Positions 1 through 8,269 of a DNA stretch of 64,000 bases are shown here, one piece after another. Every line of letters starts with the position of its first letter. The first letter of the stretch is position 1. The DNA is from Thalassobacillus devorans (lineage in GTDB: Bacteria; Bacillota; Bacilli; Bacillales; Halobacillaceae): positions 335,384-399,383 of the forward strand of contig NZ_FXEH01000005.1 of assembly GCF_900176565.1 (NCBI RefSeq), given 5' to 3'. The notes below the pieces were generated by a model that was given only the letters and a program-made list of their open reading frames with translations, was not told the DNA's origin and did no database searches. A program made the translations under genes and the position numbers.

Positions 1-1508
1 CCTATCATCCCAAAATGATGACAAAAGTTATCTTATACGCCTATACGCAAAAAATCTATTCCTGCCGTGAAATCGCCAAATCCCTTAGAGAACATCTGCC
101 GATGATGTGGCTGGCCGGCCAACAGACACCAGATTTCCGAACTATCAACCGGTTCCGTTCAGAACGGATGAAAGCGATCATTGAACCTTTATTCACGGAG
201 TTGATTAAACTTCTGATCGACCAAGAATACATATCCATGGACAACTACTTCCTCGATGGAACCAAAATCGAGGCGAATGCCAATAAATACACGTTTGTGT
301 GGAAAAAATCCGTCCAAGGTTACGAAGAAAAACTACAGGAAAAATTGAATCAAATGTTCGCGGATATTGAAGATGCCATTGAGTTGGATGAAAAAATACT
401 CACTGATGAGGGGTCTTCTGCCAAGCGAGTAACTTCCGAACAATTAGAAAAAGTTGTCGAGCAGGTAGAAGCACAGGTAGAACAAGCGGAAAAGGCGGTC
501 GAAGAGGAAACTGATAAGGTGAAGAAGAAAGAAAAAAAGGAAATATTCCGTGCCAAACGACGTATCTATAAATCGTTGAGACAGGACTACCTTCCTCGTT
601 TGAAAAAGTATGAAACCCAGCTAGCCACCTTCGGTGATCGCAATAGTTTTTCCAAGACAGATACCGATGCCACTTTTATGCGAATGAAAGAAGATCACAT
701 GAAGAATGGGCAGTTAAAACCTGGTTATAATGTGCAGGCAGGAACAGAAAACCAATTCATTATCGGCTACTCGATCCATCAGCGTCCTACGGACACCCGT
801 TGTTTTGAACCGCATATTCAAAAGCTACAGGCTGCAGATCTTCCATTCCCCAACACAATTGTCGCTGATGGAGGTTATGGCGGAGAATCCAATTACAAAT
901 ACGCGAAGAAGGAAAGGTTTGAGACACTCATCCCATACAACACGATGCGAAAAGAGCAGTCTCGTTCGTTCAAAAAAGACCTGAGTCAGGTTATGAACTG
1001 GGAGTACAAGGCAGATGGAGATTATTACATTTGTCCGAATGGACGCAAGGTTCCTTTTCAATTCCATTCTCACCGTACCGACCGGTATGGATATACGCGA
1101 AGATTCAAGGTCTATGAATGTGAAGAGTGTACCGGATGCCCTTTAAAAGAAAAATGCACGAAAGCAAAAGGAAACCGGCGTGTTTACTATAACCCGGAAT
1201 ATGAAAAACTGAAGAAGGAAGCAAGAGAAAGCCTTTGGTGTGACGAAGGAGCACGCATCTATGCCAGACGAAAAGTTGAGGTAGAAAGTGTGTTCGGTCA
1301 TATCAAAGGCAATCGGTCGTTCCGGAAATTTTCTCTCCGGGGCATGGATAAAGTGAATATAGAGTTTGGGCTGGTCGCCATCGCCCACAACTTCCTGAAA
1401 CAGGCGGAGTGGAACCGCCTGTTTCACTGGGGAAATAAGCTCACAACGAAAAAAGAGGCTGGGACAAAACCCAGTAAATTAAACGGAAAGTGGTCGGCAT
1501 CAACATGA
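1..1508 (+). CDS. IS1182-family transposase, 5' end outside window
   Basis: DDE-type transposase that would cut and join the ends of its own insertion sequence. The reading frame is open from base 3 (codons for Y-H-P-K precede the first Met at 15), and these residues align with YHPRMMMKV in the neighbouring transposase at 1613, so the gene enters from the left and about 55 residues are missing. Family marks: DGTKIEANANKYTFVW, a long charged coiled segment, ADGGYGGESNY, a CxxC-type cluster (CEECTGCPLKEKC) and the C-terminal VEVESVFGHIKG block. The last ~30 codons have no counterpart in the neighbour. The stop codon lies inside the terminator hairpin at 1487-1521, and the tail coincides with the presumed left end of the second element, so the original C-terminus may have been replaced. 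Confidence 0.88.
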   Translation, partial: YHPKMMTKVILYAYTQKIYSCREIAKSLREHLPMMWLAGQQTPDFRTINRFRSERMKAIIEPLFTELIKLLIDQEYISMDNYFLDGTKIEANANKYTFVWKKSVQGYEEKLQEKLNQMFADIEDAIELDEKILTDEGSSAKRVTSEQLEKVVEQVEAQVEQAEKAVEEETDKVKKKEKKEIFRAKRRIYKSLRQDYLPRLKKYETQLATFGDRNSFSKTDTDATFMRMKEDHMKNGQLKPGYNVQAGTENQFIIGYSIHQRPTDTRCFEPHIQKLQAADLPFPNTIVADGGYGGESNYKYAKKERFETLIPYNTMRKEQSRSFKKDLSQVMNWEYKADGDYYICPNGRKVPFQFHSHRTDRYGYTRRFKVYECEECTGCPLKEKCTKAKGNRRVYYNPEYEKLKKEARESLWCDEGARIYARRKVEVESVFGHIKGNRSFRKFSLRGMDKVNIEFGLVAIAHNFLKQAEWNRLFHWGNKLTTKKEAGTKPSKLNGKWSAST

Positions 1509-1521
1509 TGCCGACCACTTT
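1487..1521 (+). terminator. Long hairpin, rho-independent terminator
   Basis: Perfect 16-bp stem (1487-1502 with 1506-1521), 3-nt loop, running into a T stretch. It overlaps the stop codon of the first transposase gene and would also block outside transcription from entering the second one. Confidence 0.85.
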
Positions 1522-1555
1522 TTTATGGTTTTCTTTTATTTTCAATAAAGAAAAT

Positions 1556-1612
1556 AAGGACAACCTCTGATAAAATTAAAGTTACCACACAACAACCATC
1601 GGAGGTGTCCTT
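1556..1612 (+). promoter_or_regulatory. Hairpin sequestering the transposase RBS
   Basis: AAGGAC and ACCTC (1556-1567) can pair with GAGGT and GTCCTT (1602-1612), one base bulged, burying the Shine-Dalgarno GGAGG at 1601-1605 just before the ATG at 1613. Such structures are known in insertion sequences as a brake on transposase translation from read-through mRNA. Here the role is inferred. Confidence 0.55.
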
Positions 1613-3175
1613 ATGTTTAAACAGTATAACATGAACCAAGTAATCTTGCCTATGGATGTGGAAATGAAACTTCAAGATAATGATATCGCCTATGCCGTGC
1701 ATGAGTTGGTGGAAAGTATTCCGGATGAAGCCTTTTCAGCATTCCTGCGTGACACGGGATGCCCGGCGTATCACCCACGCATGATGATGAAGGTCATTTT
1801 ATGCGCCTACACCCAATCCGTGTTCTCTGGAAGAAAAATCGAAGGGCTACTCAAGGATAGTGTGCGTATGATGTGGCTGGCTCAAGGTTATGAGCCCAGC
1901 TATCGAACCATTAATCGGTTCCGTGTCCACCCCGCCGTCAAAGATCTTCTTCGCCAGAGCTTTGTCCAGTTTCGTTCCCGACTGGTTCAAGAAGATATCA
2001 TTGATGCGGAAGCTATTTTTATTGATGGAACCAAGATAGAAGCAAACGCCAACAAGTTTACGTTCGTCTGGCGTAAGGCCGTCGAAAACTACAGCGACAA
2101 GCTAATAGAAAAGTCCAACCAAATGTATGATGAATTAGTGGAAAAGGAAATCATCCCTGAAATAGAAAGGGAAAATCCGGAGGAATTATCGGTCGACGAA
2201 CTTTCTGATATAGCCGAAACATTAGATGAAAAAGTCGAAGACTTGAACCGGAAAATTGAAGAAAGCGAAGACACAAGTGAACGAAAACAAATTCGTTCCG
2301 AACGCAAAGAACCGAATCAGGCCAGGAAACAGTTCAGAGACTTTGCGGCGCGCAAGCAAAAATATGCGAACGACATGGAAATCTTCGGGAAAAGGAATAG
2401 TTATTCGAAGACAGACCACGATGCGACATTTATGCGGATGAAAGATGATTATATGAAGAATGGGCAATTGAAAGCCGGCTATAATATCCAAGTTGCGACG
2501 GAAGGTCAATACGCCCTCGCTTATGATATTTTTCCGAACCCCACGGATATGCGTACCTTCGGTCCTTTCCTTGATCGGATCGAACAGGATTACTTTGAAC
2601 TTCCGAACTACATCGTCGCCGATGGGGGCTATGGGAGTGAAGAAAATTATGAAGATGTCCTGGAAAACCGGGAGCGTGAGCCTCTGATTACATACAACTC
2701 TTATCGTAAAGAGAAGACGAAGAGCTTTCAAAAAAATGCCTTCCACTCCGCGAATTGGTCATACAATGAAGAAGAAGATTCCTATACGTGTCCTAACGGA
2801 AAACAAGTGACGTTCCGTTACCGATCCCAGAAAACCGATCGAAACGGTTATACTCGGGAGTTCAAAGTGTACGAGAGCGAAGATTGTACGGGATGTCCGC
2901 TCCGTTCCCAGTGCACGAAGGCAAAAGAAGGGAACAATCGAAAAATCTATTATAATGAAAAGTGGGAGCAACAAAAAAATACGGTGAGAGAGAAGCTTTC
3001 GGATGAGAAAACCGGCGAACTCTACGGCAGACGCAAAGTAGATGTAGAGCCAGTTTTTGGATTTCTGAAGGCTAATTTGCGTTTCACTCGCATGTCCGTT
3101 AGGGGCAGCGATAACGTTGAAAATGAATTAGGTTTTGCCTTTTTGGCCGTGAACTTGAGAAAGTACACGGCCTGA
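1613..3175 (+). CDS. IS1182-family transposase, full length
   Basis: A 520-residue transposase, complete by family standards. It starts at ATG after GGAGGTGTCCTT. Visible blocks: an N-terminal conserved domain ending in the YRTINRFR region, DGTKIEANANKFTFVWRK near residue 145, a charged coiled-coil insertion, ADGGYGSEENY near residue 340, a cysteine cluster (CTGCPLRSQC) near residue 435, and RRKVDVEPVFGFLKANLRF near the C-terminus. It is clearly homologous to the partial transposase at 1-1508 but diverged, so the two are distinct family members and not a recent duplication. No frameshift is seen, so it may be active. Confidence 0.93.
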   Translation: MFKQYNMNQVILPMDVEMKLQDNDIAYAVHELVESIPDEAFSAFLRDTGCPAYHPRMMMKVILCAYTQSVFSGRKIEGLLKDSVRMMWLAQGYEPSYRTINRFRVHPAVKDLLRQSFVQFRSRLVQEDIIDAEAIFIDGTKIEANANKFTFVWRKAVENYSDKLIEKSNQMYDELVEKEIIPEIERENPEELSVDELSDIAETLDEKVEDLNRKIEESEDTSERKQIRSERKEPNQARKQFRDFAARKQKYANDMEIFGKRNSYSKTDHDATFMRMKDDYMKNGQLKAGYNIQVATEGQYALAYDIFPNPTDMRTFGPFLDRIEQDYFELPNYIVADGGYGSEENYEDVLENREREPLITYNSYRKEKTKSFQKNAFHSANWSYNEEEDSYTCPNGKQVTFRYRSQKTDRNGYTREFKVYESEDCTGCPLRSQCTKAKEGNNRKIYYNEKWEQQKNTVREKLSDEKTGELYGRRKVDVEPVFGFLKANLRFTRMSVRGSDNVENELGFAFLAVNLRKYTA

Positions 3176-3212
3176 AACGGAAACCGTCTAACCAATTATG
3201 AGATTGACTCAG

Positions 3213-3259
3213 TAAAAAAGGTTCCGGTCATCAAAATTCGATAATCGGAACCCTTTTTT
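3213..3259 (+). terminator. Terminator after the transposase gene
   Basis: GGTTCCG (3219-3225) pairs with CGGAACC (3245-3251), preceded by an A run and followed by seven T residues. It can act on both strands and lies 44 nt after the transposase stop. Confidence 0.8.
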
Positions 3260-3300
3260 TACTATTTTCGGCTAGTTATGTCCCAGACTCTTTTTTTCAT

Positions 3301-3326
3301 TTTAAAGAGACTTTTGGGACAGCCCC
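3301..3326. repeat. IS terminal repeat next to hpf
   Basis: AAAGAGACTTTTGGGACAGCCCC is typical of IS1182-type termini and is taken as the right edge of the mobile DNA. Its last base is about 17 bp from the hpf stop codon, and no hpf terminator remains between them. Confidence 0.55.
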
Positions 3327-3342
3327 TTAATTACATTCATAA

Positions 3343-3897
3343 TCAGCTTGGTTCAATTAAACCATACTTACCATCGCGTCGACGGTAGACCACGTTCGTT
3401 TCGTTTGTTTCCGCATTTGTATAGACATAGAAATTATGACCCAGCATATCCATTTGCAGTACCGCTTCTTCGGAATCCATCGGCTTCAAATCAAAACGTT
3501 TTTGACGGACGATTTCGATGTCATCATCGTCACTTGCACCATTTTGCCGCTCGGCTTCCTTCTCCAATTCTGCAAACACATATTTCGGAGCACCTTCCTG
3601 ACGGAACTTGCGGTTCACTTTTGTTTTATGCTTTCGGATTTGCCGTTCCAGTTTATCAACCACAAGGTCGATGGCAGCGTACAGATCGGTGTGTCTTTCC
3701 TCTGCACGTAGAAGCAGATTCTTCATTGGAATCGTTACCTCGATTTCCTGCTCATCATTATAGACACTTAAATTAACATGGACCTCGGAAGTTACCGGTT
3801 CATCAAAGTAGCGCTCTAGCTTTCCTACTTTCTTCTCCACGTAATCATTAATAGCCTCGGTCACTTCTAGGTTTTCACCACGAATGTTATAGTTCAT
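3343..3897 (-). CDS. hpf: Long-form ribosome hibernation promoting factor
   Basis: 184-residue long HPF (YvyD type) that dimerises 70S ribosomes into inactive 100S particles in stationary phase or stress. The N-terminal domain (residues ~1-100, MNYNIRGENLEVTEAINDYV) is the ribosome-binding fold; a charged linker follows; the C-terminal ~55 residues (RFDLKPMDSEEAVLQMDMLG to the end) form the dimerisation domain. The start is set at 3897: AAAGGAGG lies 10 nt upstream, whereas an in-frame ATG at 3918 would place that RBS inside the gene. A good SigB-type promoter sits 45 bp upstream. As in B. subtilis it follows fliT. The gene expected next, secA, is replaced inside the window by insertion sequences. 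Confidence 0.95.
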   Translation of the reverse strand: MNYNIRGENLEVTEAINDYVEKKVGKLERYFDEPVTSEVHVNLSVYNDEQEIEVTIPMKNLLLRAEERHTDLYAAIDLVVDKLERQIRKHKTKVNRKFRQEGAPKYVFAELEKEAERQNGASDDDDIEIVRQKRFDLKPMDSEEAVLQMDMLGHNFYVYTNAETNETNVVYRRRDGKYGLIEPS

Positions 3898-3941
3898 ATA
3901 GAAGTGTCCTCCTTTCATCCTTATGTGATTATTATTCTATC

Positions 3942-3967
3942 ATACCCTGGCATATTCCTGCACAAAC
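3942..3967 (-). promoter_or_regulatory. SigB-type promoter of hpf
   Basis: Minus strand: GTTTGT (3962-3967), 14-nt spacer, GGGTAT (3942-3947). This fits the general-stress SigB consensus GTTTAA/GGGTAT with normal spacing and agrees with known SigB control of yvyD in B. subtilis. A second GGGTATGATATAA (about 4037-4049, minus strand) has no clear -35 partner. Confidence 0.75.
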
Positions 3968-4156
3968 TTTCGAAATTTTCCGAATTAATTGTGTCGGAAT
4001 TTGTTGGAAATTACAGAAATATGATGGAGGGTCTACTTATATCATACCCGATTTTACCTATGATTAAGGTAGATAAATTGTGAACATCTTCGCAGAAAAA
4101 AGTCATCTTAAAAGGCATTTTCATTGACTTTTGCATATTAAATATTCTAATTAAGA

Positions 4157-4186
4157 AACCTGCTCTCCATTAGGAAGCAGGCTTTA
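4157..4186 (-). terminator. Terminator after fliT
   Basis: Minus-strand stem AAgCCTGCT/AGCAGGtTT with an 11-nt loop, followed by a U-rich stretch, 10-40 nt after the fliT stop. It separates the fliDST unit from hpf. Confidence 0.75.
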
Positions 4187-4193
4187 ACTCTGG

Positions 4194-4547
4194 TTATTTT
4201 TTCTGATCTAGAAAGATACCATCGTGATTACTGACATTGTCGTAAGGATTGGAATATTTCCGAGCAGAGGTCTGATGTTTCTTGTTCATTCGGATTTCTT
4301 GTTTCAAATCTTCAAAACTCTTTTCTAAATGTTCTTGAATTCGAATTTCCCTCGTCAAAATTTCCTCCATCATCACTTTTTCTTCTTTTTCTACAGGCTT
4401 GTCCAATAGGTGGATGATACTTCCTCTTTGATCGATCAGCTGGTTTATTTCTTCTATTTGTTGATGACGCCCGTTCGATGATATTTCTGCTTGAAGGAGT
4501 TCATCCAGTTGTACCGTCAGCTTATGAAACTCAGGCAGCGGACCCAC
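4194..4547 (-). CDS. fliT: FliT-like flagellar export chaperone
   Basis: 117-residue, mostly helical and charged protein of FliT size. It lies directly after fliS; its GTG start shares one base with the fliS TAG stop (TAGTG), so translation is coupled. In B. subtilis the gene at this position is fliT, a chaperone for the filament cap protein FliD. Sequence conservation in this family is weak, so the call rests on position, size and helix pattern. No signal peptide or membrane segment. Confidence 0.75.
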   Translation of the reverse strand: MGPLPEFHKLTVQLDELLQAEISSNGRHQQIEEINQLIDQRGSIIHLLDKPVEKEEKVMMEEILTREIRIQEHLEKSFEDLKQEIRMNKKHQTSARKYSNPYDNVSNHDGIFLDQKK

Positions 4548-4936
4548 TAGACATTACCGCCTTCACCGTATTGTTGTTGGCGAGTCTGGCGGATGACCTC
4601 TTTCCAAGTGTCGCGTAGTTCGGTAACCAGGTCTTGTGCCTCTGACAGGATAATTAGGTCATTATTTAAGTTCGCATCAAGCAGACGTCGGTTGATGAAT
4701 TCATATAGTGGCATGATTTCTTTAGAGATGGAAGCGCCCTGATCAAGTGTAATCATGAGCTCCTGGATGATTTTTTGTGCTTTTTGAATATGGATATTCT
4801 TTTGTTCGTAGTTTTTCATTTCCATAGCTTTTCCAGCTAATTTGATGAATTTCAAACACCCATTGTACAGCATTAATGTCAGCTCCCCAGGGGAAGCTGT
4901 TTCAACAGAATTCGTCTGATAAGCTTGTATGGACAT
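4547..4936 (-). CDS. fliS: Flagellin export chaperone FliS
   Basis: 129-residue FliS. It binds the C-terminus of flagellin in the cytoplasm and delivers it to the flagellar type III export gate; in B. subtilis it also acts with FliW and CsrA in flagellin homeostasis. Typical features: N-terminal IQAYQTNSVETASPGELTLM and LYNGCLKFIKLA, then a four-helix bundle. It starts at ATG 16 nt after the fliD stop and is co-transcribed with fliD and fliT. Its main client, flagellin (hag), is not encoded in this window. Confidence 0.95.
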   Translation of the reverse strand: MSIQAYQTNSVETASPGELTLMLYNGCLKFIKLAGKAMEMKNYEQKNIHIQKAQKIIQELMITLDQGASISKEIMPLYEFINRRLLDANLNNDLIILSEAQDLVTELRDTWKEVIRQTRQQQYGEGGNV

Positions 4937-4951
4937 ACCAACACTCCTTTA

Positions 4952-6514
4952 TTAAAATCCGCCACCAAACTGCTGCATCAGGTAAGTGGACTGTGAATTC
5001 ATTTTTTGTATCGCTTTTTCCATTTCGGTAAATTGCTTCCAATATCGATCTTCCACCTGGACCAGACGATCTTGAAAAGCCAGCATTCGACTATTAATAT
5101 CTTTTAATTGATTTCCCAGTGCAAAATTATTATCCAGACTGGTGGATTTACCCGCTTTCCTTTCAATTGACTTCACCGTGCGATCCAGGGTTTCTTCCAG
5201 GCGTCGGACAATCCCTTTTTCCGCACCTTCCCCATTATTCCCAAAAAGTTGGTGAACAGAATCAGGGTCATCTCTTAACGCATTCCGTAATTTATCTTCA
5301 TCAATCAACAATTTTCCGCCATCCCGGTAATTAGGTGAGGTGGTAATACCGATTTGTGCCAATTGATTATACGCTCCCGCTCCTTCCACTGTGCTATACC
5401 AGTTATTCCGCATTTCAGATAGAGCGCCTCGAATAGCGGCATCACCTGAGAGCATCCCTTTTTTTGCCTGTTCTTCCCAGAGCTCAATTTCTCTCTCTTC
5501 CATGCCCTCTCGCTGTTTCTCCGTTAATGGCTTGTAATCCCGGTTTTTTCGTTCACTGACTTTTTCATTGAGATTCCCAATAATGCCATTGTATTTATCG
5601 ACAAAATTTGTGATCTTTTCCATTGAGCCATCGATATCACTGGTCACGTTGATTTTTGCCTGCCCAGCCGTAACATTATTAAAGTTAAAAGTTACTCCGT
5701 TCATCGTATAGGTGTTTTCAAATGATTCTAACTCAAGAGCACCATTATAGGTAAACTGGGCATTTTCTCCACCTTGTTCAGCTTTTGTCCAGCTGCCATC
5801 GGATTGTTGCACCCCATTTTTGATTTGTAAAACATCAACAAAGAAACCCGAGTTCGTGGTGGAATCAAACCCAATCTCAGCTCCCAGGAAGGCATCCGAT
5901 TTGTTAAAGTCCCCCGTGTCTGTCCGTTCCAGCACCACTTTATCCGCCTGGCGATCATAAAATGCACGGACACCATTTTCAGCAGTCGTAATACCCTTTA
6001 AAACATCGTTCAATGACTGATCTTCACTTACTTGAAACTTATGGTGCTGTTCATTTCCGTCTTCATCGTATGTAAAAAACTCATATTCTGTACCAAACTG
6101 GATCCCGGCCCCATTCTTTAAATGAGCAGCAGCATCACCCAGACGCTGATTAGGGTCGAAGGGCTCTCCATCGGCAGTAATACCCTTTTGACTGACATTG
6201 ATGGCAGAAGAAGCCAGTTGCTTAACCTCGACATTGTAACTTCCAGCAGAAGCGCTGGCGTTTGCGGTGGCTGTTACCGCATCTTCCTGGGATGAACTTG
6301 TACTTTTTGAGTTAAACGTACGTTGCAGCTTCATATCCAGTGTCAGATTGTCCAGTTCTAATAGCTGTTTGTTTACATCTCTATACGCATCACGCTGCCA
6401 AGTGAGCCAGGTTTTATCCTGTTCCATTTTATCCAGTGGCATCCGTTCCGCTTTCATAAGATCTTTAACAATACCATCTATATCCATTCCTGAAGCTAAC
6501 CCACCTACACGCAT
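4952..6514 (-). CDS. fliD: Flagellar filament cap protein FliD
   Basis: 520-residue FliD (HAP2), exported to the growing filament tip where it folds incoming flagellin. The N-terminus MRVGGLASGMDIDGIVKDLM is the classic FliD start. Residues ~1-100 and the last ~150 form the coiled-coil terminal domains (the C-terminal block includes DKYNGIIGNLNEK and ends in YLMQQFGGGF), with a variable middle. It is the first gene of fliD-fliS-fliT, with a near-consensus SigD promoter 58-84 bp upstream and the terminator of the EamA gene further upstream. flaG, which precedes fliD in B. subtilis, is absent. Confidence 0.95.
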   Translation of the reverse strand: MRVGGLASGMDIDGIVKDLMKAERMPLDKMEQDKTWLTWQRDAYRDVNKQLLELDNLTLDMKLQRTFNSKSTSSSQEDAVTATANASASAGSYNVEVKQLASSAINVSQKGITADGEPFDPNQRLGDAAAHLKNGAGIQFGTEYEFFTYDEDGNEQHHKFQVSEDQSLNDVLKGITTAENGVRAFYDRQADKVVLERTDTGDFNKSDAFLGAEIGFDSTTNSGFFVDVLQIKNGVQQSDGSWTKAEQGGENAQFTYNGALELESFENTYTMNGVTFNFNNVTAGQAKINVTSDIDGSMEKITNFVDKYNGIIGNLNEKVSERKNRDYKPLTEKQREGMEEREIELWEEQAKKGMLSGDAAIRGALSEMRNNWYSTVEGAGAYNQLAQIGITTSPNYRDGGKLLIDEDKLRNALRDDPDSVHQLFGNNGEGAEKGIVRRLEETLDRTVKSIERKAGKSTSLDNNFALGNQLKDINSRMLAFQDRLVQVEDRYWKQFTEMEKAIQKMNSQSTYLMQQFGGGF

Positions 6515-6571
6515 TTTAATAACACCACCTTATATTTTACGATCTACGTTGAAGCCCAGTATTTACTTTTT

Positions 6572-6598
6572 ATATCGGCTGTAACCTGCAGGAATTAA
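6572..6598 (-). promoter_or_regulatory. SigD promoter of fliDST
   Basis: Minus strand: an exact GCCGATAT -10 element (6572-6579) with TTAA at 15-nt spacing (or TAAT at 14) as the -35. SigD consensus is TAAA-N15-GCCGATAT. It lies between the EamA terminator and the fliD start, giving a leader of about 50 nt. Confidence 0.85.
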
Positions 6599-6601
6599 AG
6601 C

Positions 6602-6657
6602 AAAAAAACAACCTCACCATCGTGCTCATTATTGAAAGTCACGATGGTGAGGTTGTT
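6602..6657 (-). terminator. Strong terminator after the EamA gene
   Basis: 18-bp perfect stem (6607-6624 with 6640-6657), 15-nt loop, followed on the minus strand by seven U residues. The EamA stop codon lies inside the stem. It insulates fliD from the csrA-side operon. Confidence 0.92.
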
Positions 6658-7565
6658 CGTTTGTAAAGCTGAGAAACTGCTATTCCCGCCAAAATCATCG
6701 CCGAACCTGAAATCACATTGATCCCCAGCTTTTCATTTAACAGTACCGCTCCAAATATCATTCCAAAGACGGGTACTAACAGTGTCGAAAGTGTTGCAGT
6801 CACCATATCAATGCTATTCAATATGACAAACCAGAGTGTGAAACATAACGCAGAAGCTAATACTCCAGTAAATAAGACATAGTATACGCTCTCCGTTGTC
6901 AGATGAACCGCATCGCCCCATTCCGTGATTAAGGCAGCAATGATAAGTCCAAGAGAACCGAATAACATCTGATAAGCAGAAACCTGCAAATTGGTAACAT
7001 TTTTTAGCTTCTTGCGATAATAGACATTCGATATTCCCCACGAAACAGCCGCAAGGATAATCAATAGCTCCCCTGCCAGCACGGTCAAATCCTGCTGAAC
7101 AATCACGTCCCATCCAAGGATGGTTAAAAGACCTGTCATCCCAAGGACAAGGCCGAGACCTTTTACCTTCGGAATTTTTTCACTAAGGAAGATTGAGGCG
7201 AGCAGGCTGCTCCAAATAGGCATCGAGTAGAGCAGAACGGAAGACTTCCCTGCATCGACAAACTTCAACCCGTACATTACAAATAAAAAAACAACGGTGG
7301 TCTGTAAAAGACCGATGACAGCCAAGTGCTTCCATTGCTCTTTTGGTGGAGGTCCAACCTTCAAAATGAATAAAATCACAAACATTGTAACAGCGCCAGT
7401 ACTGAATCGCAGGGCTGAAAAGGTAAAAGGCCCCATGAAAACAAGTGATGCTTTCATGAGCACCCATGCATACCCCCATATAAGTGTAACCAATAGAATC
7501 AATATGGCTAATAAGAACTTTTTATTATGTATGGAAGAACTAAACTCATCTATTTTTCGCAGCAA
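6639..7565 (-). CDS. EamA/DMT-superfamily permease
   Basis: 308-residue inner-membrane protein with two EamA repeats and about ten hydrophobic helices. N-terminal signature WGYAWVLMKASL; the second repeat begins near AAVSWGISNVYYRKKLKN. The family exports amino acids, nucleobases or other small metabolites; the substrate cannot be read from sequence. It starts 17 nt after the csrA stop with no terminator between, so it is probably transcribed with csrA, and it ends in a strong hairpin. This is the slot where B. subtilis and many relatives carry the flagellin gene hag, so it is a lineage-specific replacement. A motility role is not implied. Confidence 0.88.
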   Translation of the reverse strand: MLRKIDEFSSSIHNKKFLLAILILLVTLIWGYAWVLMKASLVFMGPFTFSALRFSTGAVTMFVILFILKVGPPPKEQWKHLAVIGLLQTTVVFLFVMYGLKFVDAGKSSVLLYSMPIWSSLLASIFLSEKIPKVKGLGLVLGMTGLLTILGWDVIVQQDLTVLAGELLIILAAVSWGISNVYYRKKLKNVTNLQVSAYQMLFGSLGLIIAALITEWGDAVHLTTESVYYVLFTGVLASALCFTLWFVILNSIDMVTATLSTLLVPVFGMIFGAVLLNEKLGINVISGSAMILAGIAVSQLYKRTTSPS

Positions 7566-7582
7566 TACCCGCCCCTCCCACT

Positions 7583-7816
7583 CTACAAATCTGTTTTCTC
7601 ATTTTCCTTTAGGAGGTTTATCCAATCTGCCGGTGCATGCATTGCAGCCTCATTTTCTTCTGTAATTTTTTCATAGACTTCCTGACGGTGGATATCGATA
7701 TCCCTCGGAGCAGCTATTCCAATCTTAACCTGATCTCCTTCAATAGCAATCACCTTCACTTCGATATCATCACCGATTTTCAATGATTCATTTATTTTCC
7801 GATTCAGCACTAACAC
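7583..7816 (-). CDS. csrA: Carbon storage regulator CsrA
   Basis: 77-residue RNA-binding protein that blocks translation of flagellin mRNA in Bacillus and is antagonised by FliW. The start is the GTG at 7816 (reads [20 protein letters not shown]) with AAGGAGG nine nt upstream; a longer frame from 7876 has no family support. Typical beta-strand core, then [20 protein letters not shown]. It overlaps the fliW stop by 29 nt, so the two are translationally linked. The C-terminal tail is slightly longer than average. Its classic target, the hag leader, is not adjacent here. Confidence 0.95.
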   Translation of the reverse strand: MLVLNRKINESLKIGDDIEVKVIAIEGDQVKIGIAAPRDIDIHRQEVYEKITEENEAAMHAPADWINLLKENEKTDL

Positions 7817-8258
7817 GCTGTTTTTCCTCCTTCCTGAAAGAAGCGAGTAAATGTCTGGTATGATAGGAGGTATCATTCAGGATCACTTGTTTCCCTTTGT
7901 TTCGATTATAATTAACCACTACTGGGGCCTGAAGATTCACCGTTGTTTCGGAAAATGGGGTCCTTAAAGTAACTACTGATAAAATGATAACATCTTTAGG
8001 TGATTCTATCTCCAGTAATTCCAGTGTCTTTCCATCTAAATCAAAAGAATAATCTTTCAAAAATAAATAAGGATTGGTGACAATCAAAGCCACCTGGGGT
8101 TGGTCGATGGATTGCAGCACCTGGTAGATTCCTTTTTCCTCCATATTCAATAACACAAACCTTTTAACATCTTCGAATCCAGGCAAACCACCCGGAAATT
8201 CCAGTATATCCTGTGGCTTGATTTCTATATCACCAAAAAATTTAGTTGCAATTATCAT
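7788..8258 (-). CDS. fliW: Flagellar assembly factor FliW
   Basis: 156-residue FliW, a cytoplasmic protein that binds either flagellin or CsrA and so couples flagellin synthesis to export. Conserved stretches: [26 protein letters not shown] and [19 protein letters not shown]. Start at ATG 8258 (MIIATKFF): AAGGA precedes it at usual spacing, while the upstream ATG at 8267 overlaps the RBS. It follows yviE by 11 nt and overlaps csrA. Confidence 0.95.
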   Translation of the reverse strand: MIIATKFFGDIEIKPQDILEFPGGLPGFEDVKRFVLLNMEEKGIYQVLQSIDQPQVALIVTNPYLFLKDYSFDLDGKTLELLEIESPKDVIILSVVTLRTPFSETTVNLQAPVVVNYNRNKGKQVILNDTSYHTRHLLASFRKEEKQRVSAESENK

Positions 8259-8269
8259 AGTAACCATCC

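Larger units (their letters stand above)
1449..3296 (+). mobile_element. Candidate second IS1182-type element
   Basis: An 18-bp imperfect inverted repeat flanks the second transposase gene: AAAAAAGAGGCTGGGACA at 1449-1466 and its reverse complement, with one mismatch, at 3279-3296. The 1.85 kb span suits the family. No direct target repeat is visible outside these ends. The bases to the right (3301-3326) end in GGGACAGCCCC, typical of another IS1182-type end, and may be the right terminus of the element that carries the first transposase. Boundaries are inferred. Confidence 0.5.

Noticed and set aside
2222-2746. 174-codon minus-strand ORF
   Set aside because: Opposite strand of the second transposase; no independent support.
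4037-4049. Second SigB promoter of hpf
   Set aside because: GGGTATGATATAA is present on the minus strand but no GTTT-type -35 is found at 12-15 nt.
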